From NCBI GenBank assembly GCA_026874595.1, contig CM049315.1, positions 63,611,389-63,675,388 on the forward strand: a stretch of DNA of 64,000 bases, given 5' to 3'. Below the pieces are notes generated by a model. It saw only the letters and a list, made by a program, of their open reading frames with translations. It had not been told where the DNA came from and searched no databases. A program made the translations under genes and the position numbers. The stretch is from Sipunculus nudus (lineage: Eukaryota > Annelida > Sipuncula > Golfingiida > Sipunculidae). Of this stretch, positions 61,495 through 64,000 are shown piece after piece. Position 1 is the stretch's first letter, and the number at the start of each line of letters is the position of its first letter.

Positions 61495-64000
61495 TTTTCG
61501 TAATACAAGATCGTGATTTCTGCAGAAACGGCTAATATAAACTGCGATAGAAGCGTTTAAATAGCTTCATTATGCCATTTAGAAATTGTTAAAAACGTCG
61601 CTTTTGCTGAAATCAGATCGGTTTTCGCTTAGTACAAGATCGTGTTGTGCAAAAGAGAAGATTAAAATTGCAAAAGAAGCAATTCAGAAGCTCCATTAGG
61701 CCATTTAGAACCGGGTACAAACATCGATCTCGCCGAAATCAGCTAGGTTTTTCCCTAATTCATAATCGTGTGTTGTGCAAAAATTGCAGATTTAAATTGC
61801 AAAAGAAGCAATTCAGAAACTTTATTAGGCCGTTTAGAACCAGATACAAACATCTTTTACGCCGAAATCAGCTCGGTTTTTGCGTAATACAAAATCGTGT
61901 GTTGTGCAAAGATGACCGATTTAAACTGGGAAAGAAGCGATTCAATAGCTTTATTAGTCGACTTAAAACCCGTTACAACCGTCGTTTTCGCTGAAATAAG
62001 CTCGGTTTTTGCGTAGTACAAGATCGTGTGTTGGGCAAATATCACCGATTTAAACTGCGAGAGAAGAGATTCAATAGCTTCATAAGGCGACTTATAACCC
62101 GTTACATTCGTCGTTTTCGCCGAAATAAGCTCGGTTTTTGCGTAGTACAAGATCGTGTGTTGGGCAAATATCACCGATTAAAACTGCTAAATAAGCATTT
62201 TAGAAACTTCATCAGGCCATTAAGAACCAGTTAGAAACGGCGTTTTTGCTTAAATCAGCTCGATTTTTTTAGCGTAATATAAGATCGTGTTTGTGCAAAA
62301 ATGACCGATTTAAACTGCAAAAGAAGAGTTTAAGAAGCTTCAATAGGCCACTTCAAACCAGTTACAAAGATCTTTTTTGCCGAAATCGACTCGGATTTTG
62401 CGTTATAATAGATCATGATTTGTGCAGAAATGGCCAGATTAAACTGCGAAAGAAGCGTTTCAGAAACTTCATTAGGCGACTTAAAACCCGTTACAAAAGT
62501 CGTTTTCGCCGCAGTCAGCTCGGTTTTCGAGTACTACAAGATCGTGAGTTGTGCAAAAATGGCCGTTTAAATTGCAAATGAAGCGTTTTAATAGCTTCAT
62601 CAGGCCATTTAAAACAAGTTACAAACGTCGTTTTTGCCGAAATCAGCAAGGTTTTCGCTTAATACAAGATCGCAGATTTAAATTGCAAAAGAATCAATTC
62701 AGGAGCTTTATTAGGCCATTTAGAACCAGATACCAACGTCTTTTTCGCCGAAATCAGATCGGTTTTTGCGTAATACAAGACCGTGTTTTGTGCAAAGATG
62801 ACCGATTTCAACTGCCAAGGAAGCCTTTTAGAAGCTACATCAGGCCATTAAGAACAAGTTAGCAACGTCGTTTTTGCTGAAATCAGCTCGATTTTTTGCG
62901 TAACACAAAATCGTGTGTTGTGCAAAGATGACCGATTTAAACTGCTAAAGAAGCGTTTTAGAAGCTTCATCAGGCCATTAAGAACCAGTTACAAACGTCT
63001 TTTACGCCGAAATCAGCTCGTTTTTTTCGTAATACAAGATCGTGATTTGTGCAGAAACGGCTGATTTAAACTGCGATAGAAGCGTTTAAATAGCTTCATT
63101 AGGCCATTTAGAAATTGTTAAAAACGTCGCTTTTGCTGAAATCAGATCGGTTTTCGCGTAATACAACATCGTGTTGTGCAAAATAGAAGATTAAAATTGC
63201 AAAAGAAGCAATTCAGAAGCTCCATTAGGCAATTTAGAACCGGGTACAAACATCGATCTCGCCGAAATCAGCTAGGTTTTTGGCTAATTCAGGAACGTGT
63301 GTTGTGCAAAAATTACAGATTTCAATTGCAAAAGAAGCAATTCAGAAGCTTCATTAGGCCGTTTAGAATCAGATACAAACGTCTTTTACGACGAAATCAG
63401 CTCGGTTTTTTCCTAATACAAGATCGTGATTTGTGCAGAAACGGCTAATATAAACTGCGATAGAAGGGTTTAAATAGCTTCATTATGCCATTTAGAAATT
63501 GTTAAAAACGTCGCTTTTGCTGAAATCAGATCGGTTTTCGCTTAGTACAAGATCGTGTTGTGCAAAAAGAGAAGATTAAAATTGCAAAAGAAGCAATTCA
63601 GAAGCTCCATTAGGCCCTTTAGAACCGGGTACAAACATCGATCTCGCCGAAATCAGCTAGGTTTTTCCCTAATTCATGATCGTGTGTTGTGCAAAAATTG
63701 CAGATTTAAATTGCAAAAGAAGCAATTCAGAAACTTTATTAGGCCGTTTAGAATCAGATACAAACGTCTTTTACGCCGAAATCAGCTCGGTTTTTGCGTT
63801 ATACAAGATCGTGTTTTGTGCAAAGATGACCGATTTAAACTGCGAAAGAAGCGTTTTAAAAGCTTCATCAGGCCATTAAGAACCAGTTAGCAACGTCGTT
63901 TTTGCTGAAATCAGTTCGGTTTTTTTTTTGCGTAATTCAAAATCGTCTGTTGTGCAAAGATGACCGATTTAAACTGCTAAAGAAGCGTTTTAGAAGCTTC
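61495..64000 (+). repeat. Third copy of the 41.3-43.8 kb region (start of a further super-unit part)
   Basis: Landmarks 41486, 42130, 43015 and 43394 recur at 61647, 62291, 63176 and 63555, an offset of 20,161 bp, and the same landmarks in super-unit 2 lie 6,169 bp upstream. The joint sits in a class D/class B junction after a 19-mer trimer, so about 3.8 kb of 19-mer and trimer material expected from super-unit 1 is skipped. The array continues past the end of the window. Confidence 0.86.
61900..62785 (+). repeat. SalI-site module, copy 5
   Basis: GTCGAC at 61957-61962 and the joint GATCGCAG at 62668-62675. It shares GCTTAAATCAG (about 62248) with copy 4 and not with copy 3, so the material after 61495 is closer to super-unit 2. 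A private change, TTACATTCGTCG, is at about 62102. Confidence 0.86.

Larger units (their letters stand above)
1..64000 (+). repeat. Satellite DNA array of ~129-bp monomers with nested higher-order repeats
   Basis: Every stretch of the window can be read as a copy of one monomer of about 129 bp. Taking the end of the ATCGTG box as the boundary, successive ends fall at 131, 260, 389, 518, 647, 773, 902 and 1031, so lengths are 126-130 bp. The array runs head to tail on one strand with no inverted monomer seen, and it passes out of both ends of the window. Neighbouring monomers differ visibly, while monomers one HOR unit apart are nearly identical, which is the defining pattern of a higher-order satellite. 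Many monomers carry AAGCTT, so HindIII should give a ladder in multiples of about 129 bp. A hand count of one monomer (390-518) gives 39.5% GC. Known satellites of this form sit at centromeres or in constitutive heterochromatin; that role is inferred here. The family and species are not recognised. Confidence 0.97.

Noticed and set aside
1-64000. CRISPR array
   Set aside because: Repeats are about 129 bp and abut one another; there are no short repeats with unique spacers.
1-64000. Bacterial accessory region or defence system
   Set aside because: No gene, operon or tRNA is present. A long array with nested higher-order units is a eukaryotic satellite pattern.
1-64000. Alpha satellite or another named family
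   Set aside because: Monomer length (129 bp against 171 bp) and sequence do not fit alpha satellite, and I do not recognise another family; naming one would be a guess.

Overview
The whole 64 kb window is one uninterrupted satellite DNA array. I find no protein-coding gene, RNA gene, transposon, CRISPR array or unique sequence in it. The array is built from head-to-tail monomers of about 129 bp (commonly 126-131 bp), roughly 497 of them, all in the same orientation. Each carries recognisable boxes in the same order: GTGCAAA, GATTTAAACTGC, GAAGC, AGCTTCAT(T/C)AGGCCA, AACGTC, GAAATCAGCTCGG, a T-run, GCGTAATACAAGATCGTG. This is the look of a centromeric or pericentromeric heterochromatin satellite of a eukaryote. 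I do not recognise the family and cannot name the species. CpG is over-represented in the monomer, which argues against a genome with long-term heavy CpG methylation at this locus. That favours, weakly, an invertebrate or similar host, or very recent homogenisation.

The interest lies in the higher-order repeat (HOR) structure. Diverged monomers are arranged in fixed orders that are themselves repeated at several nested scales: a trimer of 384 bp, a 12-mer of 1,547 bp, a 19-mer of 2,449 bp, a 22-mer of about 2,849 bp, an about 82-mer of 10,553 bp, and a super-unit of 13.7-14.0 kb.

Layout. 1-3736: one full and one partial 19-mer. 3530-6470: two copies of the 12-mer. 7089-10640: a module with a SalI-site monomer and a truncated monomer, then further mixed monomers. 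10645-18438: a second copy of about 92-8140 with several whole-monomer insertions, deletions and one reordering. 18530-23000: pieces of the same types, including a trimer amplification at 21.1-21.9 kb. 22990-24239: a mosaic joint. 24240-29939: two tandem 22-mers of a more diverged type. 29940-35306: mixed, with a third, shortened 22-mer. 35307-49039 and 49040-61494: two copies of the about 14 kb super-unit, which itself resembles 2.8-10.6 kb. 61495-64000: a jump back to the sequence seen at 41.3 and 55.3 kb.

Open reading frames of up to 117 codons occur on both strands. They are a by-product of the monomer length (129 = 3 x 43), which lets a frame stay open across monomers and produces a 43-residue periodic translation. 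None is annotated as a gene. All coordinates of HOR blocks come from reading recurrent landmarks by eye; block edges are accurate to about one monomer unless stated otherwise, and no identity values were computed.
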